Assembly (NCBI GenBank): GCA_902775835.1
Contig: CACYNZ010000112.1
Coordinates: forward strand, 1-10,335
Origin: an uncultured Eubacteriales bacterium
Lineage (GTDB): Bacteria > Bacillota_A > Clostridia > Christensenellales > Aristaeellaceae
DNA: 10,335 nucleotides
Direction of reading: 5' to 3'
The translations under genes and the position numbers were made by a program. Position 1 is the first letter of the stretch. The number at the start of each line of letters is the position of its first letter. Shown here one piece after another: positions 1 through 7,621 of this stretch. Under the pieces are notes generated by a model. The model searched no databases. It was not told the origin of the DNA and saw only the letters and a list, made by a program, of their open reading frames with translations.

Positions 1-456
1 ATAGGCCACCATGGAGGCCCTCTTTTCCGAACCATGCATGGACTTCAGGTATGACGCCATGGCCGCAAACGCGTCCCGGCCGTAATAATCATCCGCGTTG
101 ATGACGGCGAAGGGCTCATGAATCTCATCCGCCGCGCTCAGCACCGCGTGAACCGTACCGTAGGGCTTGGTGCGCTCAGAAGGCGGAACAAAGCCTTCAG
201 GAAGACTGTCATATTCCTGGAACGCATAGCAGACATTCACCTGCCCGTTCACCCGCCGGCCGACGGTCTCCCGGAACGTCTCATACATATGCCGGCGGAT
301 GACAAACACCACCTTGTCAAACCCCGCCTGCACCGCATCATGAATGGAATACTCCATCAGTGTCTCCCCGTGAGGGCCGATGGCATCTGTCTGCTTGTCT
401 CCGCCATACCGGGACCCCAGTCCCGCAGCCATCACCAGAAGCGTCACGTGACTCAT
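1..456 (-). CDS. Sugar-phosphate nucleotidyltransferase (NDP-sugar pyrophosphorylase-like), 3' end outside window
   Basis: The first 152 residues of a nucleotidyltransferase of the NDP-sugar pyrophosphorylase type, which transfers NMP from an NTP to a sugar phosphate (or similar phosphate). Seen: the N-terminal nucleotide-binding signature AAGLGSRYGGDKQ at residues 10-22 (GxGSR plus the conserved Lys21), a YGTVHAV segment at 99-105, and NADDYYG at 120-126, the metal/substrate Asp region. The frame stays open to the left edge, so the C-terminal part is missing from view. The ATG at 456 overlaps the TGA of the upstream sugar transferase (ATGA, 453-456), and AAGGAG lies 10 bases upstream, so the two are probably translationally coupled and co-transcribed. 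The sugar and base specificity cannot be read from this fragment. Activation of a sugar for the neighbouring transferase pathway is an inference from context; a choline-phosphate-type substrate is an alternative. Confidence 0.88.
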   Translation of the reverse strand, partial: MSHVTLLVMAAGLGSRYGGDKQTDAIGPHGETLMEYSIHDAVQAGFDKVVFVIRRHMYETFRETVGRRVNGQVNVCYAFQEYDSLPEGFVPPSERTKPYGTVHAVLSAADEIHEPFAVINADDYYGRDAFAAMASYLKSMHGSEKRASMVAY

Positions 457-1865
457 GCGTCCTTCTCTCCTTTTTCCTCTTCTTCCTCAGGTTCCGCGGG
501 CACAGCAAACCCCTCCGTGCTGTCCTTGCGGAAGAGAACCGTGGGCGTCCTGAGGATCAGCCGCAGATCATTCCAGAGCGAAAAGTTTTCAATATACATC
601 AGATCCAGCATAAGCTTGTCTTCCGGCGTCGTATTGTACTTGCCCTCAATCTGAGCATATCCGGTAAGTCCTGCCTTTACCTTTTCCCGGTATACAAACG
701 TGGGAAGATCGCTCTTGTATTTCTGCACATTGTCCAGCATTTCAGGCCGCGGTCCCACGAACGTCATGTCGCCGATAAAGATATTCCACAGCTGCGGCCA
801 CTCATCGATCCGCCATCTGCGCAGGAAACGTCCGATCCGCGTTACGCGGTCATCATCCACCGAGGTGGATTTCATGGGGCCTTCATGCTCTTCCACCTTC
901 ATGGTCCGGAACTTGTTGATGGTGAATTTCCGTCCGCGCACCGTAACACGGGTCTGCTTGAAAAGAGCAGGGCCGCCGTCCTCCAGGTGCACAAGCAGTG
1001 CCACCAGTCCGATGACCGGCGACAGAATGATCAGAAGCAGCGCCGAGAAGGATATATCCATCAGACGCTTTGCGATCCTCTGCCAGAGCGTCATCTTGTG
1101 ATAGTCCATTTCCAGGAAGGCGGCATCATCCACCACCACCTGCTGGGCGCTGGAAAGCATGATATCCTGAAGCTGCGCCTTGCACAGCACGTCACGGTGC
1201 ATGTCATAGCACATCCGGAGAAGGTGCATGCTTTCCCCTTCCGGAACGGATGCCACAAAAACAACCTCTGCCTTTTCGATCCGGCGCCGTATATCCCGGT
1301 CATTCCAGAGCACAGCGTCCGCCACTCTCCACTGAAGCCGGAAATGCATGAGCTTTTCCTCAATCGCCCGGCGTTCTTCCATGGAGCCCAGCACAATCAG
1401 ACAGCGCTTGGGCGGGTAAATGGTAAAATACCGGTGATTTCCGAAGCGCACCACCAGGACCAGGAATACTGCCTGCAAAAGAAAAGCCAGCACCAGATAC
1501 TTGAAGTCCGGATTGACAAAAAACCGGAAGGAAGAACGGTTGTTGGCATTGACGTTCATGATCTGCAGCTGACCATAGGTCACCAGGTCCACAAAGAAAG
1601 TCCCCAGCGTCATGTTCGTAATGATGGGTTTGCTCTTCTTCCTGCCGATCTCGTATCCGCCGTATATGTTGGACATGGCAAGGCTCATTACGATCCAGGT
1701 GATCACATACGTGCCTGTCGTTCTGGAAAGATTGCCCAGGGACCAGTTGTTGATGCGCATCAGAAAATATAAAATGAGAAACAGGCCCAGATATGTCATC
1801 GCTTTAAGAACACCGACGATCAGATCACCTTTGTGATATCTGATGCGGCGTACCAGCCTTCCCAT
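453..1865 (-). CDS. Polyprenyl-phosphate sugar-1-phosphate transferase (exopolysaccharide-type, PHPT family)
   Basis: 470 aa. Members of this family move a sugar-1-phosphate from a nucleotide sugar to undecaprenyl phosphate at the inner membrane, the first step of capsule, exopolysaccharide or O-glycan repeat synthesis. Seen: about four N-terminal membrane segments (roughly 15-36, 52-68, 86-104, 122-140), a soluble central region (about 150-255), then a bacterial sugar transferase domain from about 265. That domain has a hydrophobic anchor at 271-294, DGGPALFKQTRV at 296-307, KFRTM at 318-322, RRWRIDEWPQLWN at 349-361, GDMTFVGPRPE at 365-375 and GLTGYAQIEGKYNTTPEDK at 399-417. The tail (458-468) is rich in Glu. 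A longer reading from a TTG at 1898 is open, but that codon sits at the predicted transcription start. The ATG at 1865 has AAGGGAGG 7 bases upstream, so I chose 1865. WcaJ/CpsE-like transferases are the nearest described type; the sugar is unknown. Confidence 0.93.
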   Translation of the reverse strand: MGRLVRRIRYHKGDLIVGVLKAMTYLGLFLILYFLMRINNWSLGNLSRTTGTYVITWIVMSLAMSNIYGGYEIGRKKSKPIITNMTLGTFFVDLVTYGQLQIMNVNANNRSSFRFFVNPDFKYLVLAFLLQAVFLVLVVRFGNHRYFTIYPPKRCLIVLGSMEERRAIEEKLMHFRLQWRVADAVLWNDRDIRRRIEKAEVVFVASVPEGESMHLLRMCYDMHRDVLCKAQLQDIMLSSAQQVVVDDAAFLEMDYHKMTLWQRIAKRLMDISFSALLLIILSPVIGLVALLVHLEDGGPALFKQTRVTVRGRKFTINKFRTMKVEEHEGPMKSTSVDDDRVTRIGRFLRRWRIDEWPQLWNIFIGDMTFVGPRPEMLDNVQKYKSDLPTFVYREKVKAGLTGYAQIEGKYNTTPEDKLMLDLMYIENFSLWNDLRLILRTPTVLFRKDSTEGFAVPAEPEEEEEKGEKDA

Positions 1866-1903
1866 CCCGGGGCCTCCCTTCTGTGCATACTCAAACAATC
1901 CGC

Positions 1904-1932
1904 ATCATAACACCTGCTATCAGGAGTGTCAA
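1904..1932 (-). promoter_or_regulatory. Sigma-A-type promoter for the sugar transferase operon
   Basis: Read on the minus strand, TTGACA (1932-1927), a 17-base spacer and TATGAT (1909-1904). The predicted start of transcription is near 1897, about 32 bases before the chosen ATG at 1865. The -35 is a perfect match and the -10 has one mismatch (TATAAT to TATGAT). The spacer holds an imperfect inverted repeat (1910-1929), noted as a separate feature. Confidence 0.8.
1910..1929. repeat. Imperfect inverted repeat inside promoter spacer, possible operator
   Basis: ACACCTG-ctat-CAGGaGTGT: the arms are complementary apart from one extra A in the right arm. It lies almost exactly between the -35 and -10 of the minus-strand promoter, where a bound repressor or a MerR-like activator would act. 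That role is inference; the repeat is short and could be chance. Confidence 0.3.
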
Positions 1933-1964
1933 GAAAGCTGCTCCCGACGCGTGTATTCAGGCGC

Positions 1965-1993
1965 TTGACATCCCCGTATCTTCCGAATATAAA
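1965..1993 (+). promoter_or_regulatory. Sigma-A-type promoter for the GT-C-like membrane protein gene
   Basis: TTGACA (1965-1970), a 17-base spacer and TATAAA (1988-1993). Transcription should begin near 2000, giving a leader of about 32 bases before the ATG at 2032. It is divergent from the minus-strand promoter; the two -35 boxes are 32 bases apart, so a single bound regulator could affect both. Confidence 0.8.
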
Positions 1994-2005
1994 ATGAAGT
2001 CAGTT

Positions 2006-2019
2006 TCATGACTCATGAC
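2006..2019 (+). repeat. Tandem heptamer TCATGAC x2 in the leader
   Basis: Two exact back-to-back copies of TCATGAC (2006-2012 and 2013-2019), each containing the palindrome TCATGA, lying just after the predicted transcription start and before the GGAGG at 2021. This could be a small regulator site or chance. Confidence 0.25.
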
Positions 2020-2031
2020 CGGAGGTGCTCC

Positions 2032-3264
2032 ATGGACGCTCTTCAGACCGTTTACCGCCCGCTCCGCCGGCGCAGGCACCCGCTTGACTCCGGCTATATT
2101 CTTGCACCTATGTGCGTACTGGCTGCCATGCTGGTCATAGCGGCCTTCACCGGCTACTGGCCCTGGACGCGCAACCCGTACAATTCCTATGCCCTCCAGG
2201 CTGCGTCCTGGCTGCAGGGACGTCTGGATCTCGGCCAGGACTATCCCTGGCTGGAGCTCGCCATCGTGGACGGCCGCTATTTTGTATCCTTCCCGCCGTT
2301 TCCTTCCCTTGTGCTTCTTCCCTTTGTCCTTATCTTCGGCACGGATACACCGGATACACTCATCTGCTGGCTTGTCACGCTGGCCGGCGTGGTCCAGGCC
2401 ATGCGCATCTGGAAGCACCTGTACGGCAGCAGCACCGGCGCATTTATCTACGTGCTCATGCTGTTCCTCTCCAGCGGCTATCTCTTCATCGCCCAGGCAG
2501 GCTGGGTATGGTTCATGGCACAGACATTCTGCTTCACGCTGTCCCTGTCTTCCATTCTGTACATGCTCAAGGGCCGCCGCGGCCTTTCCCTGACCCTCTG
2601 GGCGTTCGCAGTGGGCTGTCGGCCCCTGATCGCCCTGTTTCTCCCGGTGCTTGTCATTCTCATGCGGCGCCGGAGCAGCACGCAGTCCTGGACGGTTTTT
2701 CTGAAAAAGACATGGACGAGCTGGATCGGCGTGTGCATCACCGCCGCCTTCTACATGACCCTCAATTATCTGCGCTTCCACAACCCGCTTGAGTTCGGGC
2801 ACAATTATCTGCCTGAATTCCAGACCTACGGAAAGCAGTTCTCCCTGTCCTATGTCCCGGAACATCTGAAGCTCCTGCTGCGCCTTCCCGAAGCCGGTGA
2901 AGACGGAGTCCTTCGTTTTGATCATCAGGAAACCTATCTGCTGTTTCTCATTAATCCCATGTATATCACCTATCTCGTATCCATTCCCGTTTCCATTGTG
3001 GAGCGGTACCGCTGCGATCCCGTCATGATGCTCACCGTATCCGGTCTTGCAGTCCTGCATCTTTTTGTCACCTGCATGCACCGCACCCTCGGCGGCTTCC
3101 AGTTCGGCAACCGCTATCTGCTCGACGCGCTTCCCTTTCTGTTCCTCGGCATCCTGCTGTGGAAAAGCGACCGCCGGCAGTTTGACGAGTGCCAGCTGCC
3201 CCTGCTCGTGCTCGGCGCCGGATTGAATATTCTGGGAACCGTCTTTACGTACCTTTCCCACTGA
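2032..3264 (+). CDS. Polytopic membrane protein, probable GT-C-fold glycosyltransferase
   Basis: 410 aa with about ten hydrophobic segments (for example 21-41, 89-104, 108-124, 134-155, 161-178, 186-212, 228-246, 302-325, 331-349, 389-407). After the first segment comes a long external loop with NPYNSYALQAASWLQGRLDL (49-68) and DGRYFVSFPPFPS (80-92). FGHNYLPEF sits at 255-263 and FGNRYLLDALPF at 358-369. This layout, and the late FGxRYLLxALPF-type motif, resemble lipid-phosphate-sugar-dependent GT-C glycosyltransferases (GT39/ArnT-like relatives), which add sugars on the outer face of the membrane. The family call is by resemblance only and no catalytic Asp was proven. An upstream in-frame ATG at 2008 exists, but GGAGG at 2021-2025 is 6 bases from the ATG at 2032, which fits better. 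It is divergent from the sugar transferase, hinting at a shared surface-glycan role. No terminator separates it from the next promoter. Confidence 0.62.
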   Translation: MDALQTVYRPLRRRRHPLDSGYILAPMCVLAAMLVIAAFTGYWPWTRNPYNSYALQAASWLQGRLDLGQDYPWLELAIVDGRYFVSFPPFPSLVLLPFVLIFGTDTPDTLICWLVTLAGVVQAMRIWKHLYGSSTGAFIYVLMLFLSSGYLFIAQAGWVWFMAQTFCFTLSLSSILYMLKGRRGLSLTLWAFAVGCRPLIALFLPVLVILMRRRSSTQSWTVFLKKTWTSWIGVCITAAFYMTLNYLRFHNPLEFGHNYLPEFQTYGKQFSLSYVPEHLKLLLRLPEAGEDGVLRFDHQETYLLFLINPMYITYLVSIPVSIVERYRCDPVMMLTVSGLAVLHLFVTCMHRTLGGFQFGNRYLLDALPFLFLGILLWKSDRRQFDECQLPLLVLGAGLNILGTVFTYLSH

Positions 3265-3272
3265 TTCCGCAA

Positions 3273-3300
3273 TTGACAGCCTTTTCCTCCGCATTATAAT
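3273..3300 (+). promoter_or_regulatory. Consensus sigma-A promoter for the ABC exporter operon
   Basis: TTGACA (3273-3278), a 16-base spacer and a perfect TATAAT (3295-3300). Transcription should begin near 3307. The -35 begins 9 bases after the stop of the preceding gene. The -10 overlaps an in-frame ATG at 3299, which therefore cannot be the start on this transcript. The leader is only about 19 bases, leaving no room for an attenuator or leader peptide of the kind reported upstream of Bacillus bmrCD. Confidence 0.85.
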
Positions 3301-3325
3301 GAAAGGGTCACGGAGGTTTTTGCCC

Positions 3326-5095
3326 ATGAAGAAGGAAATCAAGCTTGCCCTGCATTATATCAGGCGCTACTGGTGGTTCTATGCGGTCGGCATCCTGAGC
3401 CTGACGCTGGTGGATGTGCTCAATGTATTCATTCCCCAGCTCACCGGTGCCATCACGGACGGATTGAGCAGCCAGAGCCTGCAGATGCCCGGCATCCGTT
3501 CCCTCGCTCTGCAGATTCTGCTCTACGGCGCCCTTATCGCCCTGGGGCGATTCGGCTGGCGTTTTTTTCTGTTCGGTTCCTCGCGGAAGATCGAACGCGA
3601 TCTCCGGAATGATATGTTCGGACACCTGGAAAGCCTCAGCCAGCGCTATTACAACGAGCACAAGACAGGCGACCTGATGGCGCACTTCACCAATGACCTT
3701 CAGGCCGTGCGCGAGCTCCTCGGCATGACCATCATTACCACCTTTGATGCAAGTGTCATGCTGATCATGGTCCTTGCCCGGATGATCATGTACGTATCCC
3801 TGAAACTCACGGTGGTGGCCGTTGTCCCCATGCTGCTGATCATCGTCGGGGACATCTTTTTCGGGAAGGCCATGCACAGACGGTTCCTTGCCCGCCAGGA
3901 AGCTTTCTCAAACCTTACCGACCATGTGCAGGAAACCATCAGCGGCATCCGCGTCATCAAGGCCTTCGTCCAGGAAAGGAAGGAACTGGCTGAATTTGCG
4001 CGGCACAATCAGAATAATAAGGAAAAGAATCTTGCGGTGGTCCGCCTGGTGGCGCTGGCCATGCCGCTTCTTGATCTGATTATCGGCCTGTCCACGCTGA
4101 TCACCCTGCTCTACGGCGGGTATCTCACCATTTACGGCGACATCACCGTCGGCCAGTTTGTCGCCTTCAACATGTATGTGGGCATGCTGGTATGGCCCAT
4201 GATTGCCGTGGGCGAATGCGTCTCCTCGATTTCACGCGGCATGGCTTCCATGCGGCGCATCCGGATCATTCTCAGCGAGAAACCGGATATCGTGGATGAA
4301 GGGGATCCTTCCATCACGGAGCTGGAGGGGCGCATTGACCTGAACCATCTCACTTTCTCCTATCCCGGAACCGGCGTGCCCGTGCTCAGGGACATCAGCC
4401 TGCATGTGGACGCCGGGGAAACCCTTGCTGTCATCGGACGCACAGGCAGTGGAAAAACCACGCTGGTCTCCCTCATTGAAAGGCTGTATGACACAAAGAG
4501 TCCGGACATGGTATGCATAGACGGACATCCGCTGCGCACCATTCCGCTCAGCACGCTTCACCGTGCCATTTCCTATGTGCCCCAGGACCAGTTTCTGTTT
4601 TCGGACACCGTCCACGGAAATATCGCCTTCGGCGTTGATGCCTGTACCCGGGAGGACGTCATCCGGGCTGCCAAAATGGCCTGCATCCACGACAACATCA
4701 TGGAGTTTCCCAAAAACTACGACACACTGGTGGGTGAACGCGGCGTCACCATCTCCGGCGGCCAGAAACAGCGCACTGCCATCGCCCGTGCGCTGATGAA
4801 GGAGTCCCCTATTCTGATTCTGGACGATGCCCTCTCCGCCGTGGATACGGATACAGAGGAGCAGATCCTGCATAATCTGCGTGAAAACCGCAGGGGCCGT
4901 ACCACCATCATCATTGCCCACAGAATTTCCACCATTCAGCACGCGGATCACATTCTGGTGCTGGAAGACGGAAGCAGGGCGGAATACGGCACCCATGATG
5001 AACTGATGGCACTCAACGGCATCTACCGCTCCATCTGGGAGCGCCAGCAGCTGGAAAAGCAGCGGCACGAGGAAGGAGATGAAGCGCATGTCTGA
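3326..5095 (+). CDS. ABC exporter half-transporter, degenerate-site subunit (BmrC/YheI-like)
   Basis: 589 aa; an N-terminal six-helix membrane domain (about 1-310) fused to an ATPase domain. Seen: an intracellular-loop motif YYNEHKTGDLMAHFTND near 108-124, Walker A GRTGSGKTT (371-379), Q-loop region YVPQDQF, signature TISGGQKQR (475-483, canonical), Walker B ILILDDALSAVD (496-507) and H-loop IIIAHRIST. The residue after the Walker B Asp is Asp501 rather than the catalytic Glu, the hallmark of the non-hydrolysing site in heterodimeric exporters such as TM287/288 and BmrC/BmrD. GGAGG (3312-3316) lies 9 bases before the ATG at 3326; an earlier in-frame ATG at 3299 is inside the -10 box. The stop overlaps the start of the partner gene, so the two subunits are probably coupled. 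Likely role is drug or lipid-like substrate export; the substrate cannot be told from sequence. Confidence 0.93.
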   Translation: MKKEIKLALHYIRRYWWFYAVGILSLTLVDVLNVFIPQLTGAITDGLSSQSLQMPGIRSLALQILLYGALIALGRFGWRFFLFGSSRKIERDLRNDMFGHLESLSQRYYNEHKTGDLMAHFTNDLQAVRELLGMTIITTFDASVMLIMVLARMIMYVSLKLTVVAVVPMLLIIVGDIFFGKAMHRRFLARQEAFSNLTDHVQETISGIRVIKAFVQERKELAEFARHNQNNKEKNLAVVRLVALAMPLLDLIIGLSTLITLLYGGYLTIYGDITVGQFVAFNMYVGMLVWPMIAVGECVSSISRGMASMRRIRIILSEKPDIVDEGDPSITELEGRIDLNHLTFSYPGTGVPVLRDISLHVDAGETLAVIGRTGSGKTTLVSLIERLYDTKSPDMVCIDGHPLRTIPLSTLHRAISYVPQDQFLFSDTVHGNIAFGVDACTREDVIRAAKMACIHDNIMEFPKNYDTLVGERGVTISGGQKQRTAIARALMKESPILILDDALSAVDTDTEEQILHNLRENRRGRTTIIIAHRISTIQHADHILVLEDGSRAEYGTHDELMALNGIYRSIWERQQLEKQRHEEGDEAHV

Positions 5096-6953
5096 CAGCG
5101 GAAAGCATCCTGTGTCCCTCATCTCCCGCATCCGCGCATGCTTTGCCGGCCTGCGCCGCCTCCTGAGCGTGACCACGGGAGAAGGCAGCGAGGATGTGCA
5201 TTATGAAGGCAGCGCCATACGGCGCCTCATCGCCTATCTGAAGCCGCACCGCAAGCCTCTTGTCATCTGTCTGTTCCTTGTCATCGGAATCACGGTGCTC
5301 GACCTGTACCGTCCCATGCTGATCGGCAACGCCATTGACGCATACATTACCGGGGATTATGCCCCGGGCGAAATGGCCGGTGAGCGCTTTGCCGGCGTGC
5401 TCCGGGCAACCGGTGTTTATGCCCTGGTGCTCATCGCCCTGTTCATCGGTCACCGGTTCCAGTACCTTCTGATGCAGAAAACCGGTCAGGAGATCATCTA
5501 CGGCATCCGTCAGGACCTGTTCCAGCATGTGGAATCCCTCACCATGCGCTTTTTTGACATTACCCCTGTGGGGAAAATCGTGACCCGGCTGACCAATGAC
5601 GTGGAAAGCATCAATGACGTGTTTGCCAATATCCTGGTCCGTCTTTTCCAGAACTCCATCAAGATTATCGGCCTTGCCGTGATCATGCTGTTCCTTAACC
5701 CGCGCATGGCGCTTCTCAGCTTCATTCTGGTGCCCCTGGTGGCGTTCCTGACCTGGCTTTCCCGCACACTGAGCCGGAAGGCGTATCAGGTCACGCGCAC
5801 GCGCCTGACCGCCCTGAACACCTATCTTTCAGAACATCTTTCCGGTATGCGCATCATTCAGCTCTTCGGACAGGAAAAGCGCAAGTTTGAGGAATTCCGT
5901 CAGAACAATGAAAGCCTGTACCGTGCGGGCTGGCGGGAAATGATGATCAACGCCACCTTCCGGCCCTTCATCTATTTCCTCTCCATTCTCGCCCTGTTCA
6001 TCGTCATTGTCAGCGGTTCTTCCGCTGTTCTGGGCGGCACCATTTCCCTGGGCACGCTGTTCATCTTTGTGGAGTATATCCAGTCGTTCTTCCAGCCCAT
6101 TCAGGAGCTCGCGGAGCAGTTCTCCACGCTTCAGAACGCCATTGCCAGTGCGGAGAAGATCTTTACGCTGCTGGATGAAAAGCCGCTCATCAAAGATCCG
6201 GAAAACCCGGTCAGGCCCTCTGAAATCCGCGGACGCATCGAGTTCGATCATGTATGGTTCGCCTATCAGAACGAAGACTGGGTACTCCGGGACGTCTCCT
6301 TTGTCATCGAGCCCGGCCAGAATGTGGCCTTTGTCGGCGCCACAGGCGCGGGAAAGAGTTCCATTCTCAATCTCATCGGCCGGTATTACGACATCCAGAA
6401 GGGCAGCATCCGGATTGACGGCACGGACATCCGGGATATGAGCCGGGAGCAGATCCGTGCTTCCATCGGCCAGGTCCAGCAGGATGTGTTCATCTTTACC
6501 GGAGACATCCTGTCCAATATCCGGCTTCTCAACACCGACATCACCGATGCCCAGGCAGAGGAAGCCGCCCGGGAAGTGAATGCTGCGCGGTTCATCGAAC
6601 GTCTGCCGCTCCGCTACCATCAGCCTGTCACGGAACGCGGAGCCACCTTCTCCGCCGGTCAGCGCCAGCTGCTCTCCTTTGCGAGAACCCTGGCCTTCGA
6701 TCCCACCATCCTGATTCTGGACGAGGCCACTGCAAATATTGATACGGAAACGGAGCAGTGGATCCAGGAAGCGGTGGAAACCCTGATGAAGGGCCGGACC
6801 ACCATCATGGTGGCCCACCGTCTCTCCACCATTCAGCATGCCGACCGCATCATTGTCATGCACCACGGCAAGATCCGTGAAACCGGCACGCATCAGGAAC
6901 TTCTGGAGCACAACGGCATTTACAAGAAACTGTATCAGCTTCAGCTCGCCTGA
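5088..6953 (+). CDS. ABC exporter half-transporter, catalytic-site subunit (BmrD/YheH-like)
   Basis: 621 aa; a cytosolic N-terminal extension of about 45 residues, a six-helix membrane domain, then an ATPase domain. Seen: FFDITPVGKIVTRLTNDVES in the intracellular loop, Walker A GATGAGKSS (417-425), a Q-loop with GQVQQDVF, signature TFSAGQRQ (520-527), Walker B ILILDEATANID (541-552) with the catalytic Glu546, and His577 in the H-loop. The signature is SAGQ instead of SGGQ; paired with Asp501 of the upstream subunit this makes one degenerate ATP site, while Glu546 with the partner's SGGQ makes the active one. Start: AAGGAG (5073-5078) is 9 bases from the ATG at 5088; an ATG at 5079 would place it directly against the codon and is less likely. 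It overlaps the upstream gene by 8 bases. The length excess over its partner matches the longer subunit of known pairs. Confidence 0.93.
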   Translation: MSDSGKHPVSLISRIRACFAGLRRLLSVTTGEGSEDVHYEGSAIRRLIAYLKPHRKPLVICLFLVIGITVLDLYRPMLIGNAIDAYITGDYAPGEMAGERFAGVLRATGVYALVLIALFIGHRFQYLLMQKTGQEIIYGIRQDLFQHVESLTMRFFDITPVGKIVTRLTNDVESINDVFANILVRLFQNSIKIIGLAVIMLFLNPRMALLSFILVPLVAFLTWLSRTLSRKAYQVTRTRLTALNTYLSEHLSGMRIIQLFGQEKRKFEEFRQNNESLYRAGWREMMINATFRPFIYFLSILALFIVIVSGSSAVLGGTISLGTLFIFVEYIQSFFQPIQELAEQFSTLQNAIASAEKIFTLLDEKPLIKDPENPVRPSEIRGRIEFDHVWFAYQNEDWVLRDVSFVIEPGQNVAFVGATGAGKSSILNLIGRYYDIQKGSIRIDGTDIRDMSREQIRASIGQVQQDVFIFTGDILSNIRLLNTDITDAQAEEAAREVNAARFIERLPLRYHQPVTERGATFSAGQRQLLSFARTLAFDPTILILDEATANIDTETEQWIQEAVETLMKGRTTIMVAHRLSTIQHADRIIVMHHGKIRETGTHQELLEHNGIYKKLYQLQLA

Positions 6954-7021
6954 TCCTGTCAGAGCGCAGCTGTACAGACAGGCCCGCACCTCCCATCACA
7001 CTTACAGAAAGGAGTGAGTCT
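6954..7021 (+). other. Short intergenic gap between exporter and sigma genes
   Basis: 68 bases with CCTGTC (6955-6960) and its inverted partner GACAGG (6977-6982) enclosing 16 bases. No T-tract follows, so it is not a convincing terminator. No clear sigma-A or ECF promoter was found here. AAAGGAG (7008-7014) is the ribosome binding site of the sigma gene, 7 bases from its ATG. Read-through from the exporter operon is plausible. Confidence 0.35.
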
Positions 7022-7621
7022 ATGGATGAGATCACCATCCGCCGCGCCCGTAACGGGGATCCACAGGCCTTTGAAGCGCTTGCCACACCCTGTGAACGTA
7101 TGGTCTGGAGCGTCTGCTGGAAAATGATGCAGCAGCGCGAGGACGCCGAAGACGCCGCGCAGGAAACCATGCTCAAGGCCTACCAGTCCATCGCATCCTG
7201 GCGCGGTGATGCTTCATTCAGCACCTGGATTTATCATATTGCGATCACCACCTGCATGGATGCTCTGAGAAAACGGAAAGTCCGTGCTTCCTCCTCGCTG
7301 GACCACCTGAAGGATGAGGGGTTCGATCCCCCTTCCGGCCAGATGCAGCCCTCCGAGGAGGTGGAGAAAAAGGCTGAAAAAGAGCAGCTTCAGCAGGCGC
7401 TGGACAGCCTTGATCCGGACCAGCGCACGGCTCTGACCCTGTACGCCATGGAAGGCAAGGATTATGAAACCATATCCCGCCTCATGGATGTTTCCCCAGT
7501 CACCGTCAAGAGCCGCATCCACAGAGCCCGAAAAAAAATTCTTTCCGAACTTGGACCTTTCCGGGAACTTTCTTCCTCTTCCCGCGTCAGTCATTCACGA
7601 AAGGGGGACGCAGATGAATAA
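7022..7621 (+). CDS. ECF-subfamily RNA polymerase sigma factor
   Basis: 199 aa, the usual size for an ECF sigma factor, which directs RNA polymerase to a small stress regulon. Seen: a sigma-2 domain (about 10-86) with DAEDAAQETMLKAYQ (41-55), the core-binding helix, and FSTWIYHIAITTCMDALRKRK-like text (66-86) in the -10 recognition region. There is a linker of about 35 residues rich in Pro, Ser and Glu, then a sigma-4 domain (124-175) with the helix-turn-helix VSPVTVKSRIHRARKKI (157-173) for the -35. There is no extra C-terminal domain, only a polar tail. AAAGGAG lies 7 bases before the ATG. The stop overlaps the next start by 8 bases, the arrangement typical of a sigma factor held by the product of the next gene. 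Its target promoters are not evident in this window. Confidence 0.93.
   Translation: MDEITIRRARNGDPQAFEALATPCERMVWSVCWKMMQQREDAEDAAQETMLKAYQSIASWRGDASFSTWIYHIAITTCMDALRKRKVRASSSLDHLKDEGFDPPSGQMQPSEEVEKKAEKEQLQQALDSLDPDQRTALTLYAMEGKDYETISRLMDVSPVTVKSRIHRARKKILSELGPFRELSSSSRVSHSRKGDADE

Noticed and set aside
360..1772. Long plus-strand open frame opposite the sugar transferase
   Set aside because: It is the antisense of a clear enzyme with intact motifs. Its translation is rich in His, Arg and Gln with no recognisable domain.
3307..3325. Attenuator or leader peptide before the exporter, as for Bacillus bmrCD
   Set aside because: The predicted leader is about 19 bases, too short for a leader peptide plus hairpin.
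1957..3342. Long minus-strand open frame opposite the membrane protein gene
   Set aside because: Low-complexity His/Gly/Glu-rich translation with no domain. It covers both promoters and the whole of a coding gene with good start signals, so it is a GC-rich shadow frame.
6878..6910. TGAAACC and GGAAC as an ECF -35 for autoregulation of the sigma gene
   Set aside because: No CGTA/CGTC-like -10 follows at 16-17 bases, and the sites lie within the coding sequence for the exporter C-terminus.
6955..6982. CCTGTC/GACAGG inverted repeat as a terminator
   Set aside because: A 6-base stem with a 16-base loop and no T-tract is not enough for a Rho-independent terminator.
4232..6989. Long minus-strand open frames opposite the exporter genes (4232-5176, 5829-6989)
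   Set aside because: They mirror the conserved ATPase domains and their protein text has no known motif.
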